From contig NZ_CP155567.1 in assembly GCF_039696035.1 (NCBI RefSeq), forward strand, positions 4,397,001 through 4,461,000: a DNA stretch of 64,000 bases, written 5' to 3'. The first letter of the stretch is position 1; the number at the start of each line of letters is the position of its first letter. The stretch is from Microbulbifer sp. SAOS-129_SWC (GTDB taxonomy: Bacteria > Pseudomonadota > Gammaproteobacteria > Pseudomonadales > Cellvibrionaceae). The notes beneath the pieces were generated by a model. The model searched no databases. It saw only the letters and a program-made list of their open reading frames with translations, and was not told where the DNA came from. Below, in pieces: positions 18,585-26,969 of the stretch. The translations under genes and the position numbers were made by a program.

Positions 18585-18950
18585 CTTTGAGTTTTGAGCC
18601 TCGTTCGAGGAGCCGGGACCGGGTACGCCTTTCCGGGACACGCGGTGAATACATCCCTGTACGCTCGTAATCGACATCCCTGTCTCATACGGTCCCGGAA
18701 AGGCGTACCCGGCCCCGGCTTGTGGCAAACTGCCAGTCCGCAACTCCGCAGCCGCCCCTCTCCCCATCCGCGAGAACTCAATGCGCAGGCCACCGGCAGT
18801 GGGACCGCCACCAAGCCATCTATTGTCGCAATCACCCCGACTGTCCGCAGCGCCCTCCCAGGCGTATAATCCGCCTCCGCAGGACGCAGGCGGCCACCCG
18901 CCGCCGATCCAACAGGAACAAGCTGTCAAATAACCGAGTGGTCCAGACCC
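18585..18950. other. Intergenic region holding a palindromic element
   Basis: This 366-bp spacer has no supportable gene. Its first half is the 18611-18720 palindromic element. The second half (18721-18950) contains the upstream region of the 2OG oxygenase gene with a TATAAT-like hexamer near 18865 (gcgTATAATccg), lacking a clear -35. Confidence 0.6.
18611..18720. repeat. Palindromic dispersed element, copy 1
   Basis: Arms of 29 nt (18611-18639 and 18692-18720) are reverse complements with one mismatch and enclose a 52-base core. Read on the minus strand, the core begins CCGTATGAGACAGGGATG and contains GAGCGTACAGGGATGTATT. The same core, in the opposite orientation, occurs at 24680-24804, where the arms have a different sequence but are again self-complementary. 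The transcript of either strand would fold into a long hairpin, so it may act as a terminator for the DUF58 cluster. Confidence 0.9.
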
Positions 18951-19562
18951 ATGCTCAACCTCGCCGAACTCAAGTCCGCCGCGGTGAAAACCGACCCCTT
19001 TCCGTATTTCCACCTCGAAAAATCGGTGCAGCCGGAACATATCAACGCGCTGATCGACGAGTTTCCGGTGCTGGACCAGGGCGGCAGCTTCAATTTTGCC
19101 GACTTCGACACCCCGGCCAAGCTGCGCGCCTTTATCGAGGAATTCGACAGCCCCGAGGTGCGCCGCATCATTGAGCAGAAGTTCGACGTGGACCTGGCCG
19201 GCAAGCCGATGATGGCCACGCTGCGCGGCTACTCGCGGGCCAAGGACGGACGCATCCACACCGACTCCAAGACCAAGGTGATCACCATCCTGGTATACCT
19301 GAATAAAGACTGGGAGCCGGAATCCGGACGCCTGCGCATCCTGCGCAGCGGCACCGATATGGACGACTACGCCGAAGAGCTGCTGCCGGGGCCGGGTGCA
19401 CTGGTCGCGTTCAAGGTGACGGACAACTGCTGGCACGGCTACCCCAGCTTCGAGGGCCGCCGCCAGGCGATCCAGATCAACTTCCTGACCGGCGACAGCG
19501 CCCGCAGCAAGCACCAGTTCTTCCACGGCATCAGCGCCAAGCTCAAGAAGCTGTTTCGTTAA
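18951..19562 (+). CDS. 2-oxoglutarate/Fe(II)-dependent oxygenase
   Basis: This 203-residue protein has the double-stranded beta-helix iron site of SM-20/prolyl-hydroxylase-like enzymes: H103 and D105 in GRIHTDSKTKVIT, H162 in TDNCWHGYPSFEG, and R170/R171 to bind 2-oxoglutarate. The strand ITILVYLNKDWEPESGRLRIL is typical. Members hydroxylate proteins or small molecules in the cytosol. The ribosome site before the ATG is weak. It stands alone between repetitive elements; the substrate is unknown. Confidence 0.88.
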   Translation: MLNLAELKSAAVKTDPFPYFHLEKSVQPEHINALIDEFPVLDQGGSFNFADFDTPAKLRAFIEEFDSPEVRRIIEQKFDVDLAGKPMMATLRGYSRAKDGRIHTDSKTKVITILVYLNKDWEPESGRLRILRSGTDMDDYAEELLPGPGALVAFKVTDNCWHGYPSFEGRRQAIQINFLTGDSARSKHQFFHGISAKLKKLFR

Positions 19563-19756
19563 GCTGCGCGAACGCGGCGACGAAAAGCCAACGACACAGT
19601 GACACGCCGCAGGCGGCATCGGAACCCGGAGAGGCCCGCCGCCCCGCCGCAGTGCCCGGCCCCGACCCGCTGGCGCGGATCAACGAAGCGGGGCGGTCGC
19701 TGTGGTCGAAGAGGGGAGGAGCTTCCAGGGAGTTGGTGGTGCAAAGCCCGTCTGGC

Positions 19757-19854
19757 GGGCGAACACAAGGTTCGCCCCTACGGAACCCGCCTATTGGTCA
19801 TAGCAGCTGCAGTGCGCAAAGCGCTGCAGTAAGGGGCGGACCTGGTGTCCGCCC
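19757..19854. repeat. Pair of REP-like palindromes in opposite orientation
   Basis: GGGCGAACACAAGGTTCGCC (from 19757, ending CCTAC at 19781) is the near reverse complement of the unit at 19829-19854 (GTAAGGGGCGGACCTGGTGT, then CCGCCC). Each unit is itself palindromic (GGGCGaACC...GGTtCGCCC). The arrangement resembles a bacterial interspersed mosaic element. The whole 310-bp spacer 19563-19872 has no supportable gene. Confidence 0.6.
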
Positions 19855-19872
19855 TGGGCGCCGCGACGCGGC

Positions 19873-20433
19873 TCAGAAGCGATAGCTGAGGTTGATTGTC
19901 AGCGAGCGCAAATGCCCGAGACCGTAGTGGTTTACCCTGCCGACGTCGTTGTAGTTGTACTCGATCGACGTGTCGAAATCCCGCGTCCACATATAGCGAT
20001 AGCCGACGCCGGCATTCCAGTAGTTGTCGTAGCCGTGTTCGTCGACCGGGATCAGCCAGCCGTTATCGCGTATGGCATCCAGGTCGATTTCGGCATAACT
20101 CCAGCCAGCCATCCAGTAGAGACACTGCACGTCGCAGTCGAGGGTGAAGTCCACTTTGAAGTTAACCCCGTACTGGTCGACGGAAATGCCCTCGTCGGAA
20201 AAGTTGGAGTAGCGCAGCTCTACCTGCCACAGCCCCACCGTCGGCGTAATCCCCACACTGCCGTAGGCAAAGGTATCCCGGTCATCGTTGACCTGCTGTT
20301 CACCGATACCGGCGCCGAGGGTGCCGATCACCCGGTATTCACCGGCGCAGATTCCCTCGATCGGATTGTTCCACTCCACCGCCGAGGCGGCTGCCGAACA
20401 CAGCATGGCGAGAGCAAACAGAACTTTTTTCAT
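19873..20433 (-). CDS. Small outer membrane beta-barrel protein
   Basis: The 186-residue precursor has a Sec signal peptide (MKKVLFALAMLCSAAASA) and alternating polar/hydrophobic strands throughout (GLWQVELRYSNF, YWNAGVGYRYMW, DTSIEYNYND). It ends in SLTINLSYRF, the terminal Phe strand recognised by the BAM complex. It likely forms an 8-stranded OmpA/OmpX-like barrel. Two cysteines (DCDVQC) could form a periplasmic or loop disulphide. Possible roles are adhesion or small-molecule passage; no specific family is recognised. Confidence 0.78.
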   Translation of the reverse strand: MKKVLFALAMLCSAAASAVEWNNPIEGICAGEYRVIGTLGAGIGEQQVNDDRDTFAYGSVGITPTVGLWQVELRYSNFSDEGISVDQYGVNFKVDFTLDCDVQCLYWMAGWSYAEIDLDAIRDNGWLIPVDEHGYDNYWNAGVGYRYMWTRDFDTSIEYNYNDVGRVNHYGLGHLRSLTINLSYRF

Positions 20434-20488
20434 TGCAACCTTCCTTGGCGATCTTCCTGTTCGATATCAGCAGCGGGTCAGGGGATTT

Positions 20489-20776
20489 TCAGCGCTCGGT
20501 TTTCCGCGGTGCCGGTGACTCCGCATCGTCGACATCAATAATGGCCCAGATACCGTCGACAAACGCCGGATTGCCGCGCAGCGTATCGACATCGCCGGGC
20601 GGCGGCGGCGCATCACCGGCCACGCGCAACTCTTCCAGTCGCTGCGCGATGGTCTCGGCCATTTTCTGCAGGGTGGCATCGAGGGAATCCGCGTGGCAGT
20701 GGCAATGGGGGAGGTCCGGGGCAATAGCACCGAAGCCGGCGTAATCAATCTGGTGAACCACGACGGGGTAGCGCAT
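20489..20776 (-). CDS. HicB-like antitoxin-fold protein without partner
   Basis: This 95-residue protein resembles the partial RNase H-fold HicB N-terminal domain (YPVVVHQIDYAGFGAIAPDLPHCHCHADSLDATLQKMAETIAQRLEEL). Standard HicB antitoxins are next to a roughly 60-residue HicA toxin and often have a C-terminal DNA-binding helix-turn-helix or RHH. Neither a HicA frame nor a clear DNA-binding segment is present here, so this may be an orphan regulator. ATG at 20776 with GGGAGTT-like context on the opposite strand is weak. Confidence 0.65.
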   Translation of the reverse strand: MRYPVVVHQIDYAGFGAIAPDLPHCHCHADSLDATLQKMAETIAQRLEELRVAGDAPPPPGDVDTLRGNPAFVDGIWAIIDVDDAESPAPRKTER

Positions 20777-20947
20777 CGGGAGTTACTCTTATATAGCGTT
20801 AACTCACCAAGCGTAGACGGAAATTATTCTTTCGTGACAAATTGGCGCGCTATGCGCGGGGGCAAAGGAGAAGGGATTCGCAATTTTGGCTCGAGCCCGC
20901 AACAGCGTTGCAGGGGCGCTGCCGGACACGGCACCGTGTAAGCGCGG

Positions 20948-21154
20948 TCAGCGCGGAATCCGGCCCAACAGGGCGCGGCGAGAAAAGATCATCTCCCGGT
21001 AGGTCTGGTGCAGCGTGACATCCAGCTCGCTGTCGGCGCCGCGGGTCTCCTCCATCTGCCGCTGCAACCAGTTGATCTCGATTTCCAGCTGGTGACGCAG
21101 TTTGCGAATCTCGTTTTCACTCAGATTGACGTGCGCCTGGTGGGCTTGGGACAT
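20948..21154 (-). CDS. Small helical protein, function unknown
   Basis: A 68-residue polar helical protein beginning MSQAHQAHVNLSENEIRKLRHQLEIEINWLQRQMEE. Heptad-like spacing suggests a coiled coil. The ATG at 21154 is preceded by GAGGTAGAG, a good ribosome site, which supports it as a real small gene. No family recognised. cysQ lies upstream on the same strand, 80 bases away. Confidence 0.6.
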   Translation of the reverse strand: MSQAHQAHVNLSENEIRKLRHQLEIEINWLQRQMEETRGADSELDVTLHQTYREMIFSRRALLGRIPR

Positions 21155-21234
21155 GGCTCTACCTCGAACTGGTGTGACGGGCACCACCGCATTGCGGGGC
21201 CCCGTCACTCAGGTAAAGCTTAGTCGAGCGTCGC

Positions 21235-22059
21235 TTACTTGGTGAGCAAGTCGCGCCAGTTGAACGACGAGTCACCGATTACATAGAAGAACGGGTTCAG
21301 CAGGGAGTCCTTGCTGTTGTAGCGCAGCAGCTCGAATTGCTCGTCGACGACGGTGCCGCCGGCGGCTTCCACCACCGCCTGCGCCGCGGCGGTATCCCAT
21401 TCGCAGGTGGGCGCGAGGCGCGGATACAGGTCGGCGGCACCCTCCGCCACCAGGCACAGCTTCAGCGAGCTGCCCATATTCTTGCACGCCACGCTGCCCA
21501 GAGCGCCCTCGATGCGTTCCACCAGCTGGTCCACGGCACCGGCGCCGTGGCTGCGGCTGGCAACCAGCTCTACAGCCTCGCCGGCCTCCAGGCGCGGCTG
21601 CAGGCTGCGCACGCGGATCGCGGATTCGCCGTCGGCAGTGCGCTTGAATGCGCCGTCGGTCTTGCTGCCCGCATAGGTGATATTCAGCACCGGCACATAG
21701 ACCACCCCCAGCACCGGCTCGCCGTTGTCGATCAGTGCCACATTGACGGTGAACTCGCCGGTGCGGCGGATAAATTCCTTGGTGCCGTCGAGCGGGTCGA
21801 CGATCCAGTAGCGCTGCCATTGCTGGCGCTCGTCGAAAGACGGTAGCTCCTGCTCTTCCGACAGCACCGGCACACCGTCGAGCAGTTCGGCCAGCGCCGG
21901 GGCCAGCACCTTGTGCGCGGCCAGGTCGGCGGCGGTGACAGGGGAATCGTCCGCCTTGGTTTCCACTTGCAGCTCGGCGCTGCTGTTGTACACGGCGAGA
22001 ATCGCCTCGCCGGCGCGCTCGCAGATTTCGATGACCTGTTCCAGTAATGCCTTGTCCAT
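21235..22059 (-). CDS. cysQ: 3'(2'),5'-bisphosphate nucleotidase CysQ
   Basis: CysQ hydrolyses adenosine 3',5'-bisphosphate (PAP) formed in sulfate assimilation, and needs Mg2+. The 274-residue protein has the inositol-monophosphatase-fold motifs: SPVTAADLAAHKVL, the acidic PVLSEEQE and WIVDPLDGTKEFI, which form metal sites, and the C-terminal CEWDTAAAQAVVEAAGG. ATG at 22059 has GGGGGAATT upstream. It is separated from cysK by about 110 bases on the same strand, a sulfur-metabolism pairing. Confidence 0.95.
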   Translation of the reverse strand: MDKALLEQVIEICERAGEAILAVYNSSAELQVETKADDSPVTAADLAAHKVLAPALAELLDGVPVLSEEQELPSFDERQQWQRYWIVDPLDGTKEFIRRTGEFTVNVALIDNGEPVLGVVYVPVLNITYAGSKTDGAFKRTADGESAIRVRSLQPRLEAGEAVELVASRSHGAGAVDQLVERIEGALGSVACKNMGSSLKLCLVAEGAADLYPRLAPTCEWDTAAAQAVVEAAGGTVVDEQFELLRYNSKDSLLNPFFYVIGDSSFNWRDLLTK

Positions 22060-22167
22060 AATTCCCCCGTTAAATTGAACGCCGCATTATACGCACTCAC
22101 CGTCGGCGAGCCACGCCGACAATCCCCGCGCGCCGCCAGGCGCCAGCGCAGCAGCTGTGGACAGTTT

Positions 22168-23085
22168 CTAGGCGGGGAACAGGTCGTCGATGGACAGATA
22201 GCGCTCGCCGGTGTCGTAGCTGAACACCAGCACACGGCTGCCGGGGGCGAAATCCGCCTCGCGCTTTTTCACCGCAGCGAGGCTGGCACCGGATGAGATA
22301 CCGACGAAGATGCCCTCCTGCAGCGCGCACTGGCGCGCCATGTCGAAACTCTCCTCCTCGCTCACCTGGACGGTACCGTCGAGGGTGCCCACATTGAGGA
22401 TGTCGGGGATAAAGCCGGCGCCGATACCCTGCAGGCGGTGCGGACCCTTTTCGCAGCCGCTGATCACCGCGGACTTCTCCGGTTCCACGGCGAAGGTCTG
22501 CAGTTGCGGGAACGCCTGCTTCAACACCTCGCTGCAGCCGGTGATATGGCCGCCGGTGCCGACGCCAGTGATCAGGTAATCGAGCCCCTCGGGGAAATCC
22601 GCGATGATCTCCCGCGCCGTGGTGTCGCGGTGCACCTGCACGTTGGCCGGGTTGCGGAACTGCTGCGGCATCCAGCTGTTGTCGTGCGCATTCAGCAGCT
22701 CCTGCGCTTGTTCGATCGCGCCGGGCATGCCGGTTTCCTTCGGTGTGAGCACCAGCTCCGCCCCCAGCGCCTTCATGATCTGGCGCCGTTCCATCGACAT
22801 GGATTCCGGCATGGTCAGGATCAGGCGGTAGCCCTTCACCGCCGCCACCATCGCCAGGCCGATGCCGGTATTGCCGGAGGTAGGCTCGATGATCACGCCG
22901 CCGGGCTTCAGCTCGCCGCTGGCCTCGGCCGCCTCGACCATCGCCAGCGCGATGCGGTCCTTGATGCTGGCGCCCGGGTTGAAGCGCTCCACCTTCATCC
23001 ACACCTCGATATCCGGGCGGAACAGGCGATTGATGCGGACGTGGGGGGTATTGCCGATGGTCTCGAGAATATTGGCTGCTTTCAT
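22168..23085 (-). CDS. cysK: O-acetylserine sulfhydrylase (cysteine synthase)
   Basis: This PLP enzyme makes L-cysteine from O-acetylserine and sulfide. The 305-residue protein has the PLP lysine K42 in [11 protein letters not shown], the TSGNTG substrate loop ([13 protein letters not shown]), the glycine-rich phosphate loop [10 protein letters not shown] and the C-terminal SGASLAA...[10 protein letters not shown] of the CysK/CysM fold. Features such as [11 protein letters not shown] favour CysK over CysM, but the two are not fully separable by eye. ATG at 23085 follows GGGAGAGCG. The neighbour cysQ supports a cysteine biosynthesis role. Confidence 0.92.
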   Translation of the reverse strand: MKAANILETIGNTPHVRINRLFRPDIEVWMKVERFNPGASIKDRIALAMVEAAEASGELKPGGVIIEPTSGNTGIGLAMVAAVKGYRLILTMPESMSMERRQIMKALGAELVLTPKETGMPGAIEQAQELLNAHDNSWMPQQFRNPANVQVHRDTTAREIIADFPEGLDYLITGVGTGGHITGCSEVLKQAFPQLQTFAVEPEKSAVISGCEKGPHRLQGIGAGFIPDILNVGTLDGTVQVSEEESFDMARQCALQEGIFVGISSGASLAAVKKREADFAPGSRVLVFSYDTGERYLSIDDLFPA

Positions 23086-23247
23086 GCGCGACGCTCTCCC
23101 TAGTTCATACACGGTTATGCCGGGCTGGCGTGCCGGCTCGCAGTGGCAATTGCACCGCCGCCGGCTTTGCCAAATACTGGCGGAATCATTCCGGTGTGAT
23201 AGCGCCCACGAGCAGACCACAAAACCGACAAAAATACGAGTGCTCCC

Positions 23248-23910
23248 ATGATGACCGCCGACGCCCAACCCCTGCCCAACGATGCCCGCTGGCTCGCTGC
23301 CTTTGGCGCCAGCGCGGCCCTGTACATGGCCCTCGACGCACTGGCTATCGACGGCCTGTGGATGCCGGCGCTGAAGATTGTTCCCATCGCGCTGCTGCTG
23401 GTCATGGCGCGGCAGCGGCTGCAGGGCGCCACCCGCACCCTGATCACCGCGGCGCTGCTGCTGTCGGCCGCGGGCGATGTGCTGCTGGCACTGGATTTCC
23501 CCAACCAGTTCGTCTTCGGCCTCGGCGCCTTCCTGCTGGCACAGCTCACCTATGCCGGCGGCTTCCTGCGCGCGGCCGACTTCCGCTGCCGCCGCTTCTG
23601 GATGCGCGGCCTGCCGGTCATTGCCGCGGCGCTGCTGCTGGCGCGCCTGCTGCTGCCGGCGGCCGGCGCCATGGCGCTGCCGGTACTGGCCTACCTGCTG
23701 GCGATCGTGGCCATGGCGCTGTCCGCGGCCGCCCACCGCGGCGACTCGGCGCTGCTGTTCGCCGGCGCACTGACCTTCATGGCCTCGGATACGCTGATCG
23801 CGCTGAATAAATTTATCGCGCCGCTGCCGCTGGCCGGCACCGCAATCATGCTGACCTATTACGGTGCCCAGCTGGCCATCCTGTACGGCACCGGGCGCGC
23901 GCGGGCATAA
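23248..23910 (+). CDS. YhhN/TMEM86 family membrane protein (lysoplasmalogenase-like)
   Basis: This 220-residue protein has about eight membrane helices and the YhhN family hallmarks: an Asp in [30 protein letters not shown] and another in [13 protein letters not shown]. Eukaryotic TMEM86B hydrolyses the vinyl-ether bond of lysoplasmalogens; the bacterial role is less clear. Start MM at 23248; the second ATG (23251) is equally possible. It is divergent from cysK, and yrfG follows on the same strand. Confidence 0.9.
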   Translation: MMTADAQPLPNDARWLAAFGASAALYMALDALAIDGLWMPALKIVPIALLLVMARQRLQGATRTLITAALLLSAAGDVLLALDFPNQFVFGLGAFLLAQLTYAGGFLRAADFRCRRFWMRGLPVIAAALLLARLLLPAAGAMALPVLAYLLAIVAMALSAAAHRGDSALLFAGALTFMASDTLIALNKFIAPLPLAGTAIMLTYYGAQLAILYGTGRARA

Positions 23911-23975
23911 TAGTGGCAGGCGAGGGCCGGGCTATAGTCAGCCCGCCCCCGATGACTGCGAGGTACGCGAATTTG

Positions 23976-24629
23976 ATGTTCGACTGGCGAGAGATAGACA
24001 CGGTGCTGCTGGATATGGACGGCACGCTGCTCGACCTGCACTACGACAACCACTTCTGGCTCACCCACCTGCCCCGGCGCTATGCCGAGATCCGCGGTAT
24101 CCCGCTGGCCGAGGCGGAAACCCAGCTGGATACGCAGATCCATTCCCGCCGCGGAACCCTGGAGTGGTACTGCCTGGACTTCTGGTCACAGGAACTGGGC
24201 ATGGACGTACCGGCCCTCTACCGCGAGACCGCCGACCGCATCGCACTGCGCCCGCAGACCGAGGCCTTCCTCGGCGGCCTGCGCAAGCTCAAAAAAGAGG
24301 CCCTCCTGGTCACCAATGCGCACCCGAACGGCCTCGATCACAAGCTGGAGATCACCGGCATCGACCGCTGGATGGACGGCATCGTCTCCTCCCACGACCT
24401 CGGCCACGCCAAGGAGAGCGGTCTGTTCTGGCACGCGCTGCAGGAGCGCCAGCCGTTTGACCCCGGCCGCACCCTGTTCGTCGACGACAACCAGAGCGTA
24501 CTGGCCGCCGCCCGCGACTACGGCATCGCCCACCTGCTGTGCATCCGCCAGCCGGACAGCCAGGGGCCGCTGCGGGAGATCACCGATTTCCCGGCGATTC
24601 ACCAGTTCGACGAAATCATGGAAATTTGA
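23976..24629 (+). CDS. yrfG: HAD-family GMP/IMP nucleotidase YrfG
   Basis: This 217-residue HAD phosphatase has motif I LLDMDGTLLDL, the cap with RRGTLEWYCLDFWS, motif II LLVTNAHPNGLDHK, the motif III Lys in LGHAKESGLFW and motif IV LFVDDNQSVL. It is closely patterned on E. coli YrfG, which dephosphorylates GMP and IMP. ATG at 23976 was chosen with GAGG upstream; an ATG at 23952 is possible. The E. coli order yrfG-hslR-hslO-pckA is kept here, with extra genes between hslR and hslO. Confidence 0.93.
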   Translation: MFDWREIDTVLLDMDGTLLDLHYDNHFWLTHLPRRYAEIRGIPLAEAETQLDTQIHSRRGTLEWYCLDFWSQELGMDVPALYRETADRIALRPQTEAFLGGLRKLKKEALLVTNAHPNGLDHKLEITGIDRWMDGIVSSHDLGHAKESGLFWHALQERQPFDPGRTLFVDDNQSVLAAARDYGIAHLLCIRQPDSQGPLREITDFPAIHQFDEIMEI

Positions 24630-24679
24630 TCAGTGGCGCTCCCTACCGGGGAGAAAAGAATGCCACTACCAAAAGCGAA

Positions 24680-24804
24680 GGCCCTGATACCGGGGGAAGT
24701 TTGCGGGACCGTATGAGGCATGGATGCCGATTACGAGCGTACAGGGATGTATTTAAGGGGGGCGCCTAGCCCGTGTCCCGCAAACTTCCCCCGGTAGCAG
24801 GGCC
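24680..24804. repeat. Palindromic dispersed element, copy 2
   Basis: Arms of 30 nt (24680-24709 and 24775-24804) are reverse complements with one mismatch. The core shares CGATTACGAGCGTACAGGGA and TGTATT with copy 1, and both copies share the boundary sequences GGGACCGTATGAG and GTGTCCC. The outer arms (GATACCGGGGGAAGTTTGCG here) are unrelated to those of copy 1. It lies between yrfG and hslR, where it may separate the two genes transcriptionally. Confidence 0.9.
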
Positions 24805-24888
24805 GCCACCGACCTCCCTTACAGGCACCAGTAACAAGAGGGAGAGTTACCGCCGCTCCCAAAAACTGATTTAACAAACCCAATATCA

Positions 24889-25266
24889 ATGGAAAAAGTA
24901 CGCATCGACAAATGGCTCTGGGCCGCGCGTTTCTTCAAGACCCGCAGTATCGCCAAGCAGGCGATTGAGGGCGGCAAGGTGCATGCCGATGGCCAGCGGG
25001 TCAAAGCCAGTAAAGAGATCACCACCGGCACCACCCTGACCATCCGCCAGGGCTGGGACCAGGTGGAAGTGGAAGTGGTCGCGCTGTCCGACCAGCGCCG
25101 TGGCGCCGATATCGCCCGCACGCTCTATCGCGAAACCGACGCCAGCGCCGCCCGCCGGGAACAGACGCGCGCCGAGCGCCAGGCCAGCAATGCCGGTATC
25201 CGCGCCGAGCGCCCCAACAAGAAGCAGCGCCGCCAGATTCACCGCTTCCTGCGCGAACAGGACTGA
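24889..25266 (+). CDS. hslR: Ribosome-associated heat shock protein Hsp15
   Basis: HslR binds free 50S subunits carrying a stalled peptidyl-tRNA during heat shock. The 125-residue protein starts with an S4 RNA-binding domain (MEKVRIDKWLWAARFFKTRSIAKQAIEGGKVHADGQRVKAS) and ends with the basic Hsp15 tail (NAGIRAERPNKKQRRQIHRFL). Length and motifs match E. coli Hsp15 (133 residues). Confidence 0.96.
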   Translation: MEKVRIDKWLWAARFFKTRSIAKQAIEGGKVHADGQRVKASKEITTGTTLTIRQGWDQVEVEVVALSDQRRGADIARTLYRETDASAARREQTRAERQASNAGIRAERPNKKQRRQIHRFLREQD

Positions 25267-25382
25267 TCCCGGTACCGGGCAGCCCTTGCGGGGGGGTAGC
25301 GTCGTGCGCCCAAGCGGCGTGCAACTGCTAAACTGGCTGCGCAACCAGCGACAAAAAACCCCGATAAGACAAGCGGTCCACA

Positions 25383-26900
25383 ATGAAACGACTCCTCGCC
25401 CTCGCCCTGCTGATGCTGTTCGCCGTGCAGTCTGTCGCCGCCGACAGCGAACAGGAGCAGCTCAAGCGCTCCATCATCAAGATCTACACCACCGCCGCCG
25501 CCCCGGATTACTTCAATCCCTGGGCCCTGCTGAACCCGCAGCAGCTGTCCGGCTCCGGCGCCGTGATCAGTGGCAAGCGCATCCTCACCAACGCCCACGT
25601 GGTCGCCAACGGCAGCTACATCCAGGTACAGCGCCACGGCGACGCGAAGAAATTCCGCGCGCGGGTGCGATTCATCTCGCACGAGGCGGATCTGGCCCTG
25701 CTGACGGTAGAGGACGACAGTTTCTTCGATGGCACCCGCCCGCTGGCCGTGGGCAAATTGCCGGAGCTGCAGGAAGAGGTCACCGTGTACGGCTACCCGA
25801 TGGGCGGCAAGTCCCTGTCGATTACCCGCGGCGTGCTCTCGCGGGTCGAGCACCAGTTCTATGCCCACGCCGGCAGCTACCTGATGGCCGGCCAGATCGA
25901 CGCCGCCATCAACCCCGGCAACAGCGGTGGCCCGGTGATCTCCCACGGCCGTATCGTCGGCGTCGCCATGCAGACCAACCACAGCCAGGGCGCCGAGAAC
26001 CTCGGCTATTTCGTGCCGCCGAGCGTGATCAAACACGTGCTCCAGGATGCCGGAGACGGCATTCAGCAGGGCTTTCCTGAACTGGGGGTCGTCACCCAGA
26101 GCATGGAAAGCCCGGCGATGAAGGCCGCCGCCGGCCTCAGCGAAGACCAGGAAGGCGCGCTGGTGGTGAAGGTGTTCGGCGACGCCCCCGCCGCCAAGGT
26201 CCTCAAACCCGGCGATGTGCTGTTGTCGCTGGATGGTCTCGATATCGCCGCCGACCGCACCGTGGAATGGCGCGAGAACCAGCGCACCAACTACCACTAC
26301 GCCATCGATCGCCACCACGTGGGCGACCAGCTGCCGGTGCGCTTCTCCCGCAACGGCGAAATCCACAGCGCCCGCATCGCCCTGGCCGCGCCGCCACCGT
26401 CGCGCTCGCTGGTGGTCAGCGAACAGTACGACCAGCGCCCGCGCTATTACATCTACGGCGGTGTGGTGTTCGTGCCGCTGAACATGAACCTGATCAAGCG
26501 CTGGGGCAACAACTGGCACTCCAAGGCGCCGATCGACTACCTGTATGCCCGCAACCAGTGGAGCGATGCCCAGCACCGCGAACTGGTGGTGGCGCTGAAA
26601 GTGCTGCCCGCCGCGGTCAACCTCGGCTACCACGACTGGAAAAACTGGATCATCGATTCGGTCAACGGCCACCCGATCGAGGACTTCGACGAATTCGCCC
26701 AGCTGATGGAAAACAACCAGCAGCCGTTCGTCGAATTCCGCGATGAATCCGGCTACCGTATGGTCATCGACGCCGCCGCCGCGCGCGAGCAGCAGCCGCT
26801 GATCCTGCAGACCTACCACATTCCCCAGCGCCATTCGCCGGGGTTGTTCAGCACACTGGCGCAGAAGCAGCGCGAGGCAGATGCCCTGAGCGCCCAGTGA
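25383..26900 (+). CDS. Periplasmic DegP/Do-like serine protease
   Basis: This is a 505-residue S1C protease with a signal peptide (MKRLLALALLMLFAVQSVAA). The catalytic triad is clear: H72 in ILTNAHVV, D103 in SHEADLALL and S181 in INPGNSGGPV. One clear PDZ domain follows (about residues 230-320: GALVVKVFGDAPAAKVLKPGDVLLSLDG), then a degenerate second PDZ-like region (GVVFVPLNMNLIK to HPIEDFDEFAQLM), as in plant-type Deg proteases and DegP. The long C-terminal part beyond the first PDZ is unusual for bacterial HtrA. It is placed between hslR and hslO, consistent with protein quality control. Confidence 0.9.
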   Translation: MKRLLALALLMLFAVQSVAADSEQEQLKRSIIKIYTTAAAPDYFNPWALLNPQQLSGSGAVISGKRILTNAHVVANGSYIQVQRHGDAKKFRARVRFISHEADLALLTVEDDSFFDGTRPLAVGKLPELQEEVTVYGYPMGGKSLSITRGVLSRVEHQFYAHAGSYLMAGQIDAAINPGNSGGPVISHGRIVGVAMQTNHSQGAENLGYFVPPSVIKHVLQDAGDGIQQGFPELGVVTQSMESPAMKAAAGLSEDQEGALVVKVFGDAPAAKVLKPGDVLLSLDGLDIAADRTVEWRENQRTNYHYAIDRHHVGDQLPVRFSRNGEIHSARIALAAPPPSRSLVVSEQYDQRPRYYIYGGVVFVPLNMNLIKRWGNNWHSKAPIDYLYARNQWSDAQHRELVVALKVLPAAVNLGYHDWKNWIIDSVNGHPIEDFDEFAQLMENNQQPFVEFRDESGYRMVIDAAAAREQQPLILQTYHIPQRHSPGLFSTLAQKQREADALSAQ

Positions 26901-26969
26901 CGCGCCGGCGACAGGCCGCGGCGAGCGAAGCATAAGCACAACGCAACCGCATCGAGGGGAGGGAAGGAC

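Noticed and set aside
17577..19619. 680-codon minus-strand frame opposite DUF58, the palindromic element and the 2OG oxygenase
   Set aside because: It crosses two well-supported plus-strand genes and a repeat and has no recognisable domain.
20777..20947. HicA toxin gene next to the HicB-like gene
   Set aside because: No frame of the right length or motif on either strand.
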